A DNA stretch of 23,072 nt, from assembly GCA_019312705.1 (NCBI GenBank), contig JAFDCW010000004.1:1-23072 (forward strand). Reading direction: 5' to 3'. Source of the stretch: Deltaproteobacteria bacterium (GTDB taxonomy: Bacteria; Myxococcota; Polyangia; Polyangiales; B10-G4). The position numbers and the translations under genes were made by a program. Position 1 is the first letter of the stretch. Each line of letters opens with the position of its first letter. The notes below the pieces were generated by a model. It was not told the DNA's origin. It worked only from the letters and a program-made list of their open reading frames with translations, and did no database searches. Positions 6,954 through 15,336 of this stretch are shown piece by piece.

Positions 6954-8050
6954 GCGTTCGCGCTCACCTGGGCCTCGCCTATTGGCTCGGCCCCTGGACC
7001 CACGACGAAGGGGTCCCCCCGGGCGTCGCCATCGAAGAGGTCTCGGTGCCGCCCAGCCCATCGGCGTCCCGGCCGATGCGGGCGCGAATCTATCGCCCGA
7101 CCCGGCGCGCGCCCGAGGGCTCGCTCCTGATGGTCCAAGGCCTGCACTACCTCGGCGCCGACGACCCACGCATGGACCGCTTCGCGCGCATCGTGGCGGC
7201 GAGTGGCGTCGTCGTGCTGGCACCCTTCCTCCCGGACTTCGCCGTCCTCCGGGTGGTCCCCACGTTGATCGACGATACCCGGCGCGCCTTCGATTACCTC
7301 GAAGCCCTCGCAGACCGGCCCCCGAGGCCCCCGGGGGTCTTCAGCATCTCCTATGGCTCGATGCCGGCCCTGCGCCTCGCGGCGGACCCGGCCTATGCGC
7401 ACCGTGTCGGCGGCCTTTGCACGTTTGGCGGCTACGCGAACTTCAAAGACACGATCCGCTTCTGTCTGCTCGGAGGCGAGGACCTCGAACACGACCCCTT
7501 GAATCGACCGGCGCTCTTCCTCAACGGCATGGATTACCTGGAAGGCGTTCCCGACGACCGGGGGCCCCTCGACTCGGCCTGGCAACGCTTCATCCACGAG
7601 ACCTGGGGCCGCCCCGAGATGAAAGAGCCAGCCCGCTTCGAAGCCGTCGCCCGACGCATCGCCGAAGAGCTCCCGGAGGAGCAACGGGAACTCTACCTCA
7701 TGGGCTGCCACGCGGCCCCGGGGGGCGCTGAGCTCGGCGCCTCCATCCTCGAGCGCGCCGGCCACGACTGGGACTACCTCGACCCGCGCCCCCACCTCAG
7801 TACCCTCCGGTGCCCGGTTCGAGTGATCCACGGCCGCGACGACGACGTGATCCCTTACACCCAGGCCCAGAAGATCATCGACGCATTGCCGCCGTCGGTA
7901 GACGCCAAGCTATGGCTCACCGGCCTCTACGCGCACACGGGCTCCGCCGGGTTCCGGCACCTCATCCAAGACCTGCCCGTCCTCTACGGCGAGATGCGTT
8001 CCATGCTCGGCATCCTCCTCGCCATCCGCGGCGTCGCAACGGGCATGTAG
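6950..8050 (+). CDS. Alpha/beta-hydrolase of unknown substrate
   Basis: This 366-residue protein has an alpha/beta-hydrolase pattern: LLMVQGLHYLGADDPR for the oxyanion strand, VVVLAPFLPDF, then a nucleophile elbow FSISYGSMPAL with Ser134. The first Gly of G-x-S-x-G is Ser here. The acid is among residues 297-299 in VIHGRDDDVIPY, and the catalytic His is near 329 in LYAHTGSAG. The 150-residue insertion between elbow and acid (about 150-285) is a cap domain. There is no signal peptide, so it is cytoplasmic. Its ATG overlaps the dioxygenase stop (6950-6953), and the radical SAM gene begins 13 bp after its stop, so it is in the middle of the operon. Ester or thioester hydrolysis or acyl transfer on the dioxygenase substrate or product is an inference. 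Confidence 0.88.
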   Translation: MSVRAHLGLAYWLGPWTHDEGVPPGVAIEEVSVPPSPSASRPMRARIYRPTRRAPEGSLLMVQGLHYLGADDPRMDRFARIVAASGVVVLAPFLPDFAVLRVVPTLIDDTRRAFDYLEALADRPPRPPGVFSISYGSMPALRLAADPAYAHRVGGLCTFGGYANFKDTIRFCLLGGEDLEHDPLNRPALFLNGMDYLEGVPDDRGPLDSAWQRFIHETWGRPEMKEPARFEAVARRIAEELPEEQRELYLMGCHAAPGGAELGASILERAGHDWDYLDPRPHLSTLRCPVRVIHGRDDDVIPYTQAQKIIDALPPSVDAKLWLTGLYAHTGSAGFRHLIQDLPVLYGEMRSMLGILLAIRGVATGM

Positions 8051-8063
8051 ACAGTTTGATTGC

Positions 8064-9335
8064 TTGCGAGAGGCCTACCCGCCGTCAACGCGCTATCCTC
8101 AGCCGTTGGCGAACATTGGCTACATTCAGGTCGTTCGGCACTGCAACCACTTCTGTGGGTTCTGTTCGAATCCCTCGACGCCCTACACCCACGACTTCGA
8201 CTCGATGCGCGTGCTCGTCGACGACTTCGTCGCCCGGGGGTACTTCGGGATCATCCTGACCGGGGGCGAGCCGACGCTGCATCCGGAGCTTCCGCGCATC
8301 ACGGCCTATGCCCGGGCAGAGGGGTTGCACGTGCGCATGATCACCAACGGGCACCGCCTGGCGGACCTCGAATTTTGTCGTGAGATGGCGGACGCCGGGC
8401 TCTCTTTGGTGCACGTGAGCGTCTACTCGACGCGCCCCGACGTGGAGGAGGCCCTCCGGGGTACGAAGGACACGCTGCCGCGGGCCCTCCGTGCGATGGA
8501 GAACGCGGACCGTTGCGGTATCGAAGTCAACGTCAACTGCGTCATCAATCGCCTGAACGCCGACCACCTCGACGAGACGATCCGCCACCACATCGCCGAG
8601 CGCCCTTTCATCCGGCACTTCGTATGGAACAATCTCGACCCGTCGATGGGCCGGGCGGAGGTCAACCAGGCGCGCTTCACGCCCCGCCTCGCGGACTTCG
8701 AGCTGAGCCTCGCCCGGGCGCTCAGGCTCCTGCACAAGAGTGGTCGCTCCTTTCGCGTCGAGAAGGTGCCGCTCTGCTACATGGGCGAGTTTTCCTGGGC
8801 GAGCACCGAGACGCGCAAGATCGTCAAAGGCGAGGAACGCATCGTGCATTTCCTCGACGCCAAGCAGACCGTGCGCCAGCGGGACTGGGAGCACGTGTAT
8901 ACCGAGGGGTGCGGCGCCTGTTCTCTGCGCCTCATCTGCGGCGGGCTCTTCGACCGGGGCGGCGGCTACGACCCAGGAGAGCTCACGCCGGTCTTCGTCG
9001 ACCGGGACCAGGTCGTGCGCCACATCCTCGACGACCAGGCCGACCCGAGCTACCGGAACCGCTTCCCGTCCTTCGAATCCTGGCAGGCCGATTTCGACCT
9101 CCGGGCGGCCGAATCCAGGGCGCGGCGAGCGGGCGAGGGGCCCGAGGTGAGCGATGATTCCGGGCCGAGCCCCGAATTCCGTGCCGCGGGGGCCCCGGCC
9201 GTCGGCGCAGTGACGAAACGCGGTCTCCGGCTCTTCACCTCGAAGCGCCGCGCTGAGGCGAGAAAAGCAGAGGGAACGGACTTGGCCATGGAGAGCCTCG
9301 TGGCCCAGATGCCGCCCGAAACCGACCCCGATTGA
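8064..9335 (+). CDS. Radical SAM enzyme with auxiliary-cluster (SPASM/twitch-like) C-terminus
   Basis: This 423-residue protein is a radical S-adenosylmethionine enzyme. The cluster motif is C27-NHF-C31-GF-C34, followed by the SAM-binding LTGGEPTLHP. The start is a TTG at 8064, since no ATG or GTG lies far enough upstream of the first Cys; no strong Shine-Dalgarno is visible. After the barrel come Cys238 (PLCYMGEF, then STETRKI) and C283-x2-C286-x5-C292 (EGCGACSLRLICGGLF), a Cys set like SPASM/twitch auxiliary iron-sulfur sites. The final ~85 residues are charged and disordered. Enzymes of this group modify peptides or small molecules oxygen-sensitively. No short precursor-peptide gene is evident next to it, so a ribosomal peptide product is not supported. 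Confidence 0.92.
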   Translation: MREAYPPSTRYPQPLANIGYIQVVRHCNHFCGFCSNPSTPYTHDFDSMRVLVDDFVARGYFGIILTGGEPTLHPELPRITAYARAEGLHVRMITNGHRLADLEFCREMADAGLSLVHVSVYSTRPDVEEALRGTKDTLPRALRAMENADRCGIEVNVNCVINRLNADHLDETIRHHIAERPFIRHFVWNNLDPSMGRAEVNQARFTPRLADFELSLARALRLLHKSGRSFRVEKVPLCYMGEFSWASTETRKIVKGEERIVHFLDAKQTVRQRDWEHVYTEGCGACSLRLICGGLFDRGGGYDPGELTPVFVDRDQVVRHILDDQADPSYRNRFPSFESWQADFDLRAAESRARRAGEGPEVSDDSGPSPEFRAAGAPAVGAVTKRGLRLFTSKRRAEARKAEGTDLAMESLVAQMPPETDPD

Positions 9336-9376
9336 TTCGCCTCGATTGACACTCAGGTCCCGCCGGGGCTACGCCC

Positions 9377-11512
9377 ATGGCCATGTTTCGTTCCGTCGCC
9401 CCGTCGTCCGCCCCCGCCCGGTTCTTTCCAGTCATTCTGGGCCTGACCCTATCGGCCTGTGGCCCCGCGGGGCTCTCGGTCTCCGGTGCCGGTGCTTCCA
9501 CGATCGCAGTCGGCGGCGGTCACCACGCTATCGAGACCGTGTCCGACCTCGACACCGTGCGCGGCGTCGCGATGAGTTCGGACCGGGTCTACGTCGCGAC
9601 CGATCTCGGCTTGCTGCTTCACTACCCCGCCGGCGGGGAAGGCACGGAGCGGGTCACCGTCGCCCGCGGTCTGCCGAGCGATGACGTGCGCGACGTGGTC
9701 GTGGACGAAAACGGCATGGCCATCGTCGCCACCGCCGGGGGCATCGTGAAGGTCGACGGTGAGGGCACGGTCGCCGCGTGGGCGGACTCGCCTCCGGTCG
9801 GCCGCATCAACGCCATCGTGCTCGCGGCCGACGGCACCCTCTGGGCTGGCGGGACCGAAGGCCTCGCCCGATTCGTGGACGACGCTTGGGTCCGCATCGG
9901 CGAAGCGGCCGCCATCACGACCATGGTCGAGACCCCCGAGGGCGGTCTCTGGGTGGGAACGATCCGTGGCCTCCTCTTCGTCGATGGCGAGGTCATTCGT
10001 GAGCACGGGATCGATCGCGGCATTCCCGAGGGGTACGTGCGCTCCATCGTTCCCGTGCGCCCCGGCGAGATCCTCGCGCTGCTCCAAGGTCCCACCAGCT
10101 CTCAGATTGGCTACTGGGATGGTGAGCGCTGGTACGGCTACACGGTGGACCTCGAGGCCCCGGCGGTCGCCCTCACCCGGCGCGGCGATGACTACCTCTT
10201 GATCACCCCGGGCCACGCCTTTGCCATCGAACCCCAGGTCAGTCCCGGTGCGATTCGTCTCACGGCCCTCTCTGCTTCGGAGCTTCGCGGCGTGCGCAGC
10301 TACGGCGCCCGGGTACTCAGCCCCGACGAGATCGACCCTCCCGCGGCCGGACAGGAGCCCCCCGAGGACGTCGCCCGGGACGCGACCCACCTCGGCCCAG
10401 TCCCCGAGGGTCGCCCGACCATCGAGGCGCCCCCCTTCGGCATTCGCCCCGTCACCCTCGACATGCCCGCCAATACGTATTGGGCCGAGGGCATCGGCGA
10501 CGAGCTCTTCCTCGCCGACCGCAATCGCGGCGTGAAGAAACTCAACCCTTCGGGCTTCAGCTCCTCCCTCCAGAGTCGGGATCTCGTGCCTGCGCGCGAT
10601 CTCCAGATCGCCGTCGACGCTTCCCGGAACACCTGGGTGCTCGGCCGGGATCGGGCCCTCGCCGTGTATCGGGGCGATCGTCTCGACCGGGTGACCGCGC
10701 CCGAAGGCGTCGAGATCCAATGCATCGCCAACGGCCCCGACGGCGCCTACGTCCTGACCCTGGTCACCGGCCAGCCGGGTCTCGTCCGGCTCTATCGGGT
10801 GACCGGTGAGGGATGGACGCAGCAGATGGAGCGCCAGCTCGAGGTGAGTCCGCCGCTGACCTCGATCGAGTTTTTCGCGATGACCGATGAGCGCGAGGTT
10901 TGGGCCGGGCTTCGTGTCGTCAACGAGATGGGCGAGTCCCCGCGGCTGCGCGGCATCGCAGTCTTCGGTGAAGAAGGGGACATCCTCTACCACCACCGCG
11001 CGGCAGATCCCGCGACGACCCCCGGCGCCCTCCAGATGCCCGACGAAGTCGAGAACATCGACCTCGGCATGCCCGGGTACGCATGGTTTCCGAGCCTCTT
11101 CGGGGCCATCCGGGCGGGCAATGGCCAGGCCGTCGTCTTCGGTGAATCGCGCGGTGTGCGCGGCGAAGTGGTGAGCGACGTCGCCGTCGCCGACCTCGGC
11201 CGAGTCTGGCTCGCGGCGGCCGAAGGCCTGGGCTACTACGAAAACACGACCTTCGAGTTTCGCCTACCCGAGGTGGTGCAACAGTCCCGGCCGACGTCGA
11301 TCGCCCTCGACAGCGAGGGCAACGTCTGGGCGGCGGGGCGCAATGGCCTCGCCTACAACGACGGATCGGCGTGGCATCGCCTCACCGAAGAGACGGGGCT
11401 GCCGACGAACCAGCTCGTCGACGTCGAGGTGGATGCTCAGGACCGGGTCTGGTTGCTCGCCGAAGACCGTCTGATGATCTTCTCGAAGGCCCAAGCGCCT
11501 TCGATGGAGTAG
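9377..11512 (+). CDS. Beta-propeller lipoprotein with two-component-regulator-type (Reg_prop) repeats
   Basis: This 711-residue envelope protein has a lipoprotein signal: basic/polar start, VILGLTLSAC lipobox. The ATG at 9377 or the one six bases later could serve. It contains many repeats of the Reg_prop type, for example NAIVLAADGTLWAGGTEGLARF, MVETPEGGLWVGTIRGLLFV, SIALDSEGNVWAAGRNGLAYN and DVEVDAQDRVWLLAEDRLMIF, which build one or two propellers. These repeats are normally in the sensor part of hybrid histidine kinases, but here no kinase or DNA-binding domain follows. It probably works as a surface or periplasmic ligand-binding scaffold, or with the operon's product. It follows the radical SAM stop by 41 bp and converges on a kinase gene with a 10-bp gap. 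Confidence 0.88.
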   Translation: MAMFRSVAPSSAPARFFPVILGLTLSACGPAGLSVSGAGASTIAVGGGHHAIETVSDLDTVRGVAMSSDRVYVATDLGLLLHYPAGGEGTERVTVARGLPSDDVRDVVVDENGMAIVATAGGIVKVDGEGTVAAWADSPPVGRINAIVLAADGTLWAGGTEGLARFVDDAWVRIGEAAAITTMVETPEGGLWVGTIRGLLFVDGEVIREHGIDRGIPEGYVRSIVPVRPGEILALLQGPTSSQIGYWDGERWYGYTVDLEAPAVALTRRGDDYLLITPGHAFAIEPQVSPGAIRLTALSASELRGVRSYGARVLSPDEIDPPAAGQEPPEDVARDATHLGPVPEGRPTIEAPPFGIRPVTLDMPANTYWAEGIGDELFLADRNRGVKKLNPSGFSSSLQSRDLVPARDLQIAVDASRNTWVLGRDRALAVYRGDRLDRVTAPEGVEIQCIANGPDGAYVLTLVTGQPGLVRLYRVTGEGWTQQMERQLEVSPPLTSIEFFAMTDEREVWAGLRVVNEMGESPRLRGIAVFGEEGDILYHHRAADPATTPGALQMPDEVENIDLGMPGYAWFPSLFGAIRAGNGQAVVFGESRGVRGEVVSDVAVADLGRVWLAAAEGLGYYENTTFEFRLPEVVQQSRPTSIALDSEGNVWAAGRNGLAYNDGSAWHRLTEETGLPTNQLVDVEVDAQDRVWLLAEDRLMIFSKAQAPSME

Positions 11513-11522
11513 CCGCGAATCG

Positions 11523-12473
11523 TCAGTCGCGAGCCGCTCGAACCAGCTCCGCGAGGGGCACCTCGTCGGCGGGGCCGTCGTACTCGCGCAGCACGGCACT
11601 CAGGGCGACAACCAACTCTCGGGCCGATTCGGGGCGGGCCGCGGGATTGACCGAGAGCACCTCGGCGATGATCTCGCTGAGGCGTTCCGGCACGTCGTCG
11701 CGGGTCTCGTGCACCGAAGGCGCCTGACGGCTGGCCATGCCGAAGATCTTCGTCGGCGCAGTTTCGTTGCGGAGGGGTTCGAGGGTGAAGGCCTCGAAGA
11801 GCACCGCACCGACCGACCAGAGGTCGGTGCGCTCGGACGCCTCGCCGACCCCGAGGTACTCCGGGGCCATATACGGCATCTTGCCTTTGAGTGTCCCGGG
11901 AGCGGTGATCGTCGCCCGGTCCATCGCCCGAGACATGCCGAAGTCGGTGAGTTTGATCGCGCCCGACGCCGAGAGCAGCACATTGGCTGGCGTGATGTCC
12001 CGGTGGATGACCGCCGCCCGGTTTCCGTGAGCATCGACCCGGCGATGTGCCGCCCCGAGGCCACGGAGGAGTTCGATACCGATGGCGGTCACCAGGGGCC
12101 ACGGGATCATGCGCCCGGTGCGAGCGTGGGCGCGGATGAGCCGGCCGAGGTCGAGGCCATCGACCCACTCCATCACGATCAGCCCCCGGCCTGCCTCGTC
12201 CCGAACGAAGTCGTAGACCTGCACGATGTTCGGGTGGTTTAGCTCGGAAGTGACCCGGGCCTCCTCGGCGAACATGCGCACGGTCTCGTCGTCTTCGGCG
12301 ACCATGGGCAAGAGCCGCTTGATCGCGACGGTCCGAGAGAAGTCGCCCTGGCCATGCATGCGCGCCATCCAGACCGTGGCCATGCCCCCCACCCCGGCGG
12401 GGGAGAGCAGCTCGTAGGTGCGGCCGCCGGAGGGCGAAGAAGGCGAAGAAGGTGAAGATGGCGGGGAGAACAC
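11523..12473 (-). CDS. Compact Hanks-type serine/threonine protein kinase
   Basis: The 316-residue protein is nearly only a kinase domain. A Ser/Pro linker (9-bp DNA repeats) precedes the Gly-rich loop AGVGGMATVW, the ATP-binding Lys52 (VAIKRL), the catalytic HRDITPANV (Asp159), DFGMSRA, a KGKMPYMAPE activation segment and DLWSVGAVLFEAF. No transmembrane or sensor part follows, so it is cytosolic. The GTG at 12473 is chosen because AGGGGG lies seven bases upstream, and because earlier codons in the frame overlap the esterase gene. Its start follows the esterase stop by 14 bp, so it is co-transcribed. Kinase substrates are unknown; Myxococcota use many such kinases in development and predation. 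Confidence 0.92.
   Translation of the reverse strand: MFSPPSSPSSPSSPSGGRTYELLSPAGVGGMATVWMARMHGQGDFSRTVAIKRLLPMVAEDDETVRMFAEEARVTSELNHPNIVQVYDFVRDEAGRGLIVMEWVDGLDLGRLIRAHARTGRMIPWPLVTAIGIELLRGLGAAHRRVDAHGNRAAVIHRDITPANVLLSASGAIKLTDFGMSRAMDRATITAPGTLKGKMPYMAPEYLGVGEASERTDLWSVGAVLFEAFTLEPLRNETAPTKIFGMASRQAPSVHETRDDVPERLSEIIAEVLSVNPAARPESARELVVALSAVLREYDGPADEVPLAELVRAARD
12433..12459 (-). repeat. Three-copy 9-bp repeat encoding a Ser/Pro linker
   Basis: GGCGAAGAA occurs twice in tandem, followed by the variant GGTGAAGAT. The repeat encodes the Pro/Ser-rich leader before the kinase domain. The units are multiples of three, so length changes would keep the frame. Confidence 0.75.
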
Positions 12474-12490
12474 AGAGACCCCCTGTTCTA
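12474..12490 (-). promoter_or_regulatory. Shine-Dalgarno for the compact kinase
   Basis: On the minus strand the sequence from the esterase stop reads TAGAACAGGGGGTCTCT before GTG. The AGGGGG motif is well placed to select the GTG at 12473, which decides this start over longer alternatives. Confidence 0.6.
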
Positions 12491-15304
12491 CTGGACGACG
12501 TCGACGGTCTGAGGCGCCCGTGTCCGGAACGTCGCGTCGACGTGATCCATCAGGTCGAGGAGGAACGTCTCCATCTGAGCGCCCTCGGGCGTGCCCTCCG
12601 GGGCGTTGGTGTAGAACGTGCCCTTCACGCACTCCGCGCCGGAGCACTCTCCGTCCGGGAAGACGAAGATCATCTTCTGCATGCGCTGCGCCTCGGGGAT
12701 CGTCGGCGCGATCATGAAGTTCCAGGTCAAGACGGCGACGTCGACCAACTGCGTCGGGTCCATGCCATAGCCGTGCAGGAAGTAGATGACCGGGTAGTCG
12801 ATGTCGGCGTATTCGTCGTCGTAGTAGCCCGGGGGCAAGATGATGCTCACCGGTCCGCTGCGTCCGGTCGTCGGTGCGGTGAAGTCGAGGAGGATCTGGT
12901 TGGGGTTGTCGCAGCCCGGGGCGCTGTCGCGGCACAGGCGATCGTCGACGCGGCGCCGGTCTCCGTCAGGCCACCGCTGACTCATCCACACCATCGGGGC
13001 GAGCACGCGGTTGATCACCTGGTCGGTGGCGCCCACGTGGGCCCCGTCGCCGATGCCGATGCGCCCCGGGCTCGCGTCCGGGTCGCCGTAGCGAACGAGC
13101 ACGTTCTGCCCCGTGGACACCCAGTCGATCTCCGTGAAGATGAAGTTCTCGGCCTCGTTCGCCCGCCCGTCGAGGTGGAACGGCGTATAGCCGTTGTGGT
13201 AGCGGAGGGGCATGCCTCGGGCGGGGAAGGCGCTGAACGAGTGGTTGGCTGCCGGCCCTGCCATGAAGAGGTCGCGGATGCCGCCGTCGCCGAAGACGTC
13301 GAGGTCCCGCAATTCGGTCTCTTCGGCATTGAGCACGATGTGCTTCGGTCCGCGGTCGATCAGCCGGGCGAGGCCATGGGTGGTGGTCCAGCAGCCGTCG
13401 CCTTCGCCGTTGTCGAAGCCCCCGGCGGTGAGCTGGGCCGTGCCGGGGAGCCCATCGAGGCCGTTGTCGACGAAGGTCTCGCCGTCGCCCGCGTCGCAGC
13501 GGGCTCCATCGCGGAGGAAGTTCCCTTCGGTTCCCGTCGGGTTGTACTGATAGTCGTAGTCGTCCCCCGCAGGGTCGGGGTTGGTGACCGCGTCGTAGCC
13601 GGCTTCGGCCGGGTCGCAGAGACGGTCGATGCCGCAGTCTTCGAAGGCTTCGCGGAAGTTACGAATGACGGGTTCGCCGGGGTCGCGGATTCCGTTGGCG
13701 TTCACGTCGACGGCGACGCCGACGCCCATCGGATAGTCGTTGCTGCCGTCGGGGTCCCAAACGCCGAGGTCGCGCTCGCCGTCGACCGAGACCTCAGCCC
13801 CGTCGCAGAACGAGATCACCGGGTAGAGGCCCTCGGGGTTGTACTCGTCATCGAAGAAGCCCGTGCCCGTGCTTCCGTCGTAGGGGGGGATGACAACCGG
13901 GGTCGCGCAGCGCTCGGCGTTGCTGCGCATGCGCTCCGAGTCGGGGATGCCCGGGGGCAGTATGTTGGGCGCTGAGCCATCGGCCGTCGCGTCGGTGTTC
14001 GGGTTGCCGTACATCATCGCGATGTCGGTGAAGATGTTCGTATATTCCCGCCGGTCGAAGGCCGAGCCGTGGCCCAGGCCGCCGATGTTCTCGTCGTACC
14101 ACCAGTGCTCGTAGTCCTGAGATACCTCGTGCATCCACTTCGTCGGCGGCGTACGGCTCGCGCTCGCGGCGTTGCAGCTCCCCGGGTCCGCTGTGCGCTC
14201 GCCGTCGGTGCAGAACCCGCCCATGTGCTGATTGATCATGTAGTCGGTGAGGTACGCCCAGTCCCACGCTGCCCCGAGGGGAGCCGCAAAGTCGAAGCGC
14301 TCTGGGTTCCGGTAGGCGATGACGCCGGTGCCGATGGCGCCCATCGAGGCCCCGAGGATCCCCCGGTACATGAACTCTCGCGGGCGCGTCGTCCCGGCCG
14401 TCTCGCGAACTACCGCCTGGTAGGTGCCGAGGCGCGGAGCCTCGAAGCGGAAGAGCCCGCTGGCGCCGCTTGGGATGGCGACCACTGCGATTGGGACGAT
14501 CCGCGGGGTCGTCACCCCCGGTCCCGTGTAGCTCATCTCGACGTGGCCGCGGTTGGCCCCGTCCGGCAGGAGCGCAGCGTGGATGGGGATTGTCATCGGC
14601 AGTTCGCGGCCGAATCGCAGGTGCCCTGGGCCAAACTCGACCGCCGGGCCGAGGGCGAGGTAGCCCGCCGGGATTTGATCCGTGGCGCACCCGATGGTCA
14701 CGTCGAAGGCGTCGACGTGGTAGCTGTCATCGCGGGATGCGCCTTCGGGGACGACGACGCCAGATCCGGTGAGGGAGCCGGTAGCGACGGTGACGTCGCC
14801 GCCAGGGCTCACATTGCCGCTCGCCTCTCCGTCGCAGGGCGGCAGGGCCGCATCGACGACCTGCACCTCGAAGCTGTCGGTCTTTTCCATGCCTTCGATG
14901 GTGACGGTCGCCGTGATGGTCGTCGTGCCGACGGTTACCGGGGTCACATCGAAATAGGCCCGGCTCACGTTTGCGGGGAAGGCGAGGGTCGCGGGCACGG
15001 TCGCCACGGCCGGGTCTGACGAAGTGAGCTCGACGGTGAGGTCGTCGCAGACTCGGTCGACGGAAAGTTCGGCGTAGGTATTACGCGTGCTCCCGACGGT
15101 TGTTCCGAGCTCAGTCAGAGTGAAGCGCAGGTCGGGGATGCGACAGGTGACGGGGCCCGGGCCCGTGTCGACGTCGGCGTCGGCACCCCCGTCGGTGGGC
15201 ATCGCGTCATCGCCGCAGCCGGCGCCAGCGGCCGAGGCTATCGCCGAGAGGAAGAAGACCGAAGAGAGCCGAATCGCAAGGGAAGAAAGGGAATGGTGCC
15301 GCAT
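12488..15304 (-). CDS. Large secreted esterase-like lipoprotein with circularly permuted alpha/beta-hydrolase order
   Basis: This 938-residue protein starts at ATG 15304 (MRHHSLSSLAIRLSSVFFL, lipobox AGAGC); a longer start at 15340 is unlikely. A Thr/Asp-rich linker is followed by a BIG-like beta domain (about 60-150, LTSSDPAVATVPATLAFP). The hydrolase landmarks then appear in unusual order. The nucleophile elbow GILGASMGAIGTG holds Ser320, followed by AYRNPERFDFAAPLG. An acidic, Ca-loop-like region (DVNANGIRDPGEP) lies at about 500-600. YGDPDASPG is a plausible acid loop and GDGAHVG holds His756. Only near the end come LPPGYYDDEYADIDYPVIYFLHGYG (residues about 820-850) and IFVFPDGEC, the strands that open ordinary esterases. 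Protein ends VDATFRTRAPQ, just where the nucleophile strand would normally follow. It may hydrolyse extracellular polymers or lipids. Substrate is unknown. Confidence 0.8.
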   Translation of the reverse strand: MRHHSLSSLAIRLSSVFFLSAIASAAGAGCGDDAMPTDGGADADVDTGPGPVTCRIPDLRFTLTELGTTVGSTRNTYAELSVDRVCDDLTVELTSSDPAVATVPATLAFPANVSRAYFDVTPVTVGTTTITATVTIEGMEKTDSFEVQVVDAALPPCDGEASGNVSPGGDVTVATGSLTGSGVVVPEGASRDDSYHVDAFDVTIGCATDQIPAGYLALGPAVEFGPGHLRFGRELPMTIPIHAALLPDGANRGHVEMSYTGPGVTTPRIVPIAVVAIPSGASGLFRFEAPRLGTYQAVVRETAGTTRPREFMYRGILGASMGAIGTGVIAYRNPERFDFAAPLGAAWDWAYLTDYMINQHMGGFCTDGERTADPGSCNAASASRTPPTKWMHEVSQDYEHWWYDENIGGLGHGSAFDRREYTNIFTDIAMMYGNPNTDATADGSAPNILPPGIPDSERMRSNAERCATPVVIPPYDGSTGTGFFDDEYNPEGLYPVISFCDGAEVSVDGERDLGVWDPDGSNDYPMGVGVAVDVNANGIRDPGEPVIRNFREAFEDCGIDRLCDPAEAGYDAVTNPDPAGDDYDYQYNPTGTEGNFLRDGARCDAGDGETFVDNGLDGLPGTAQLTAGGFDNGEGDGCWTTTHGLARLIDRGPKHIVLNAEETELRDLDVFGDGGIRDLFMAGPAANHSFSAFPARGMPLRYHNGYTPFHLDGRANEAENFIFTEIDWVSTGQNVLVRYGDPDASPGRIGIGDGAHVGATDQVINRVLAPMVWMSQRWPDGDRRRVDDRLCRDSAPGCDNPNQILLDFTAPTTGRSGPVSIILPPGYYDDEYADIDYPVIYFLHGYGMDPTQLVDVAVLTWNFMIAPTIPEAQRMQKMIFVFPDGECSGAECVKGTFYTNAPEGTPEGAQMETFLLDLMDHVDATFRTRAPQTVDVVQ

Positions 15305-15336
15305 GGGGCGGAGTATGGGGCGCCATCCGCCCGTGC

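Noticed and set aside
9449..10996. 515-codon - strand frame opposite the propeller lipoprotein
   Set aside because: It is a shadow of a repetitive gene with no motif and no start context.
12474..12935. N-terminal extension of the compact kinase frame
   Set aside because: It overlaps the esterase 3' end and is Arg/Pro-rich. The Shine-Dalgarno and GTG at 12473 give the start.
12452..13975. 507-codon open frame on the + strand opposite the esterase
   Set aside because: It lies wholly antisense to a gene with clear catalytic motifs. Its protein is a composition-driven Val/Arg/Ala/Asp shadow typical of GC-rich DNA, without recognisable domains or a ribosome-binding site.
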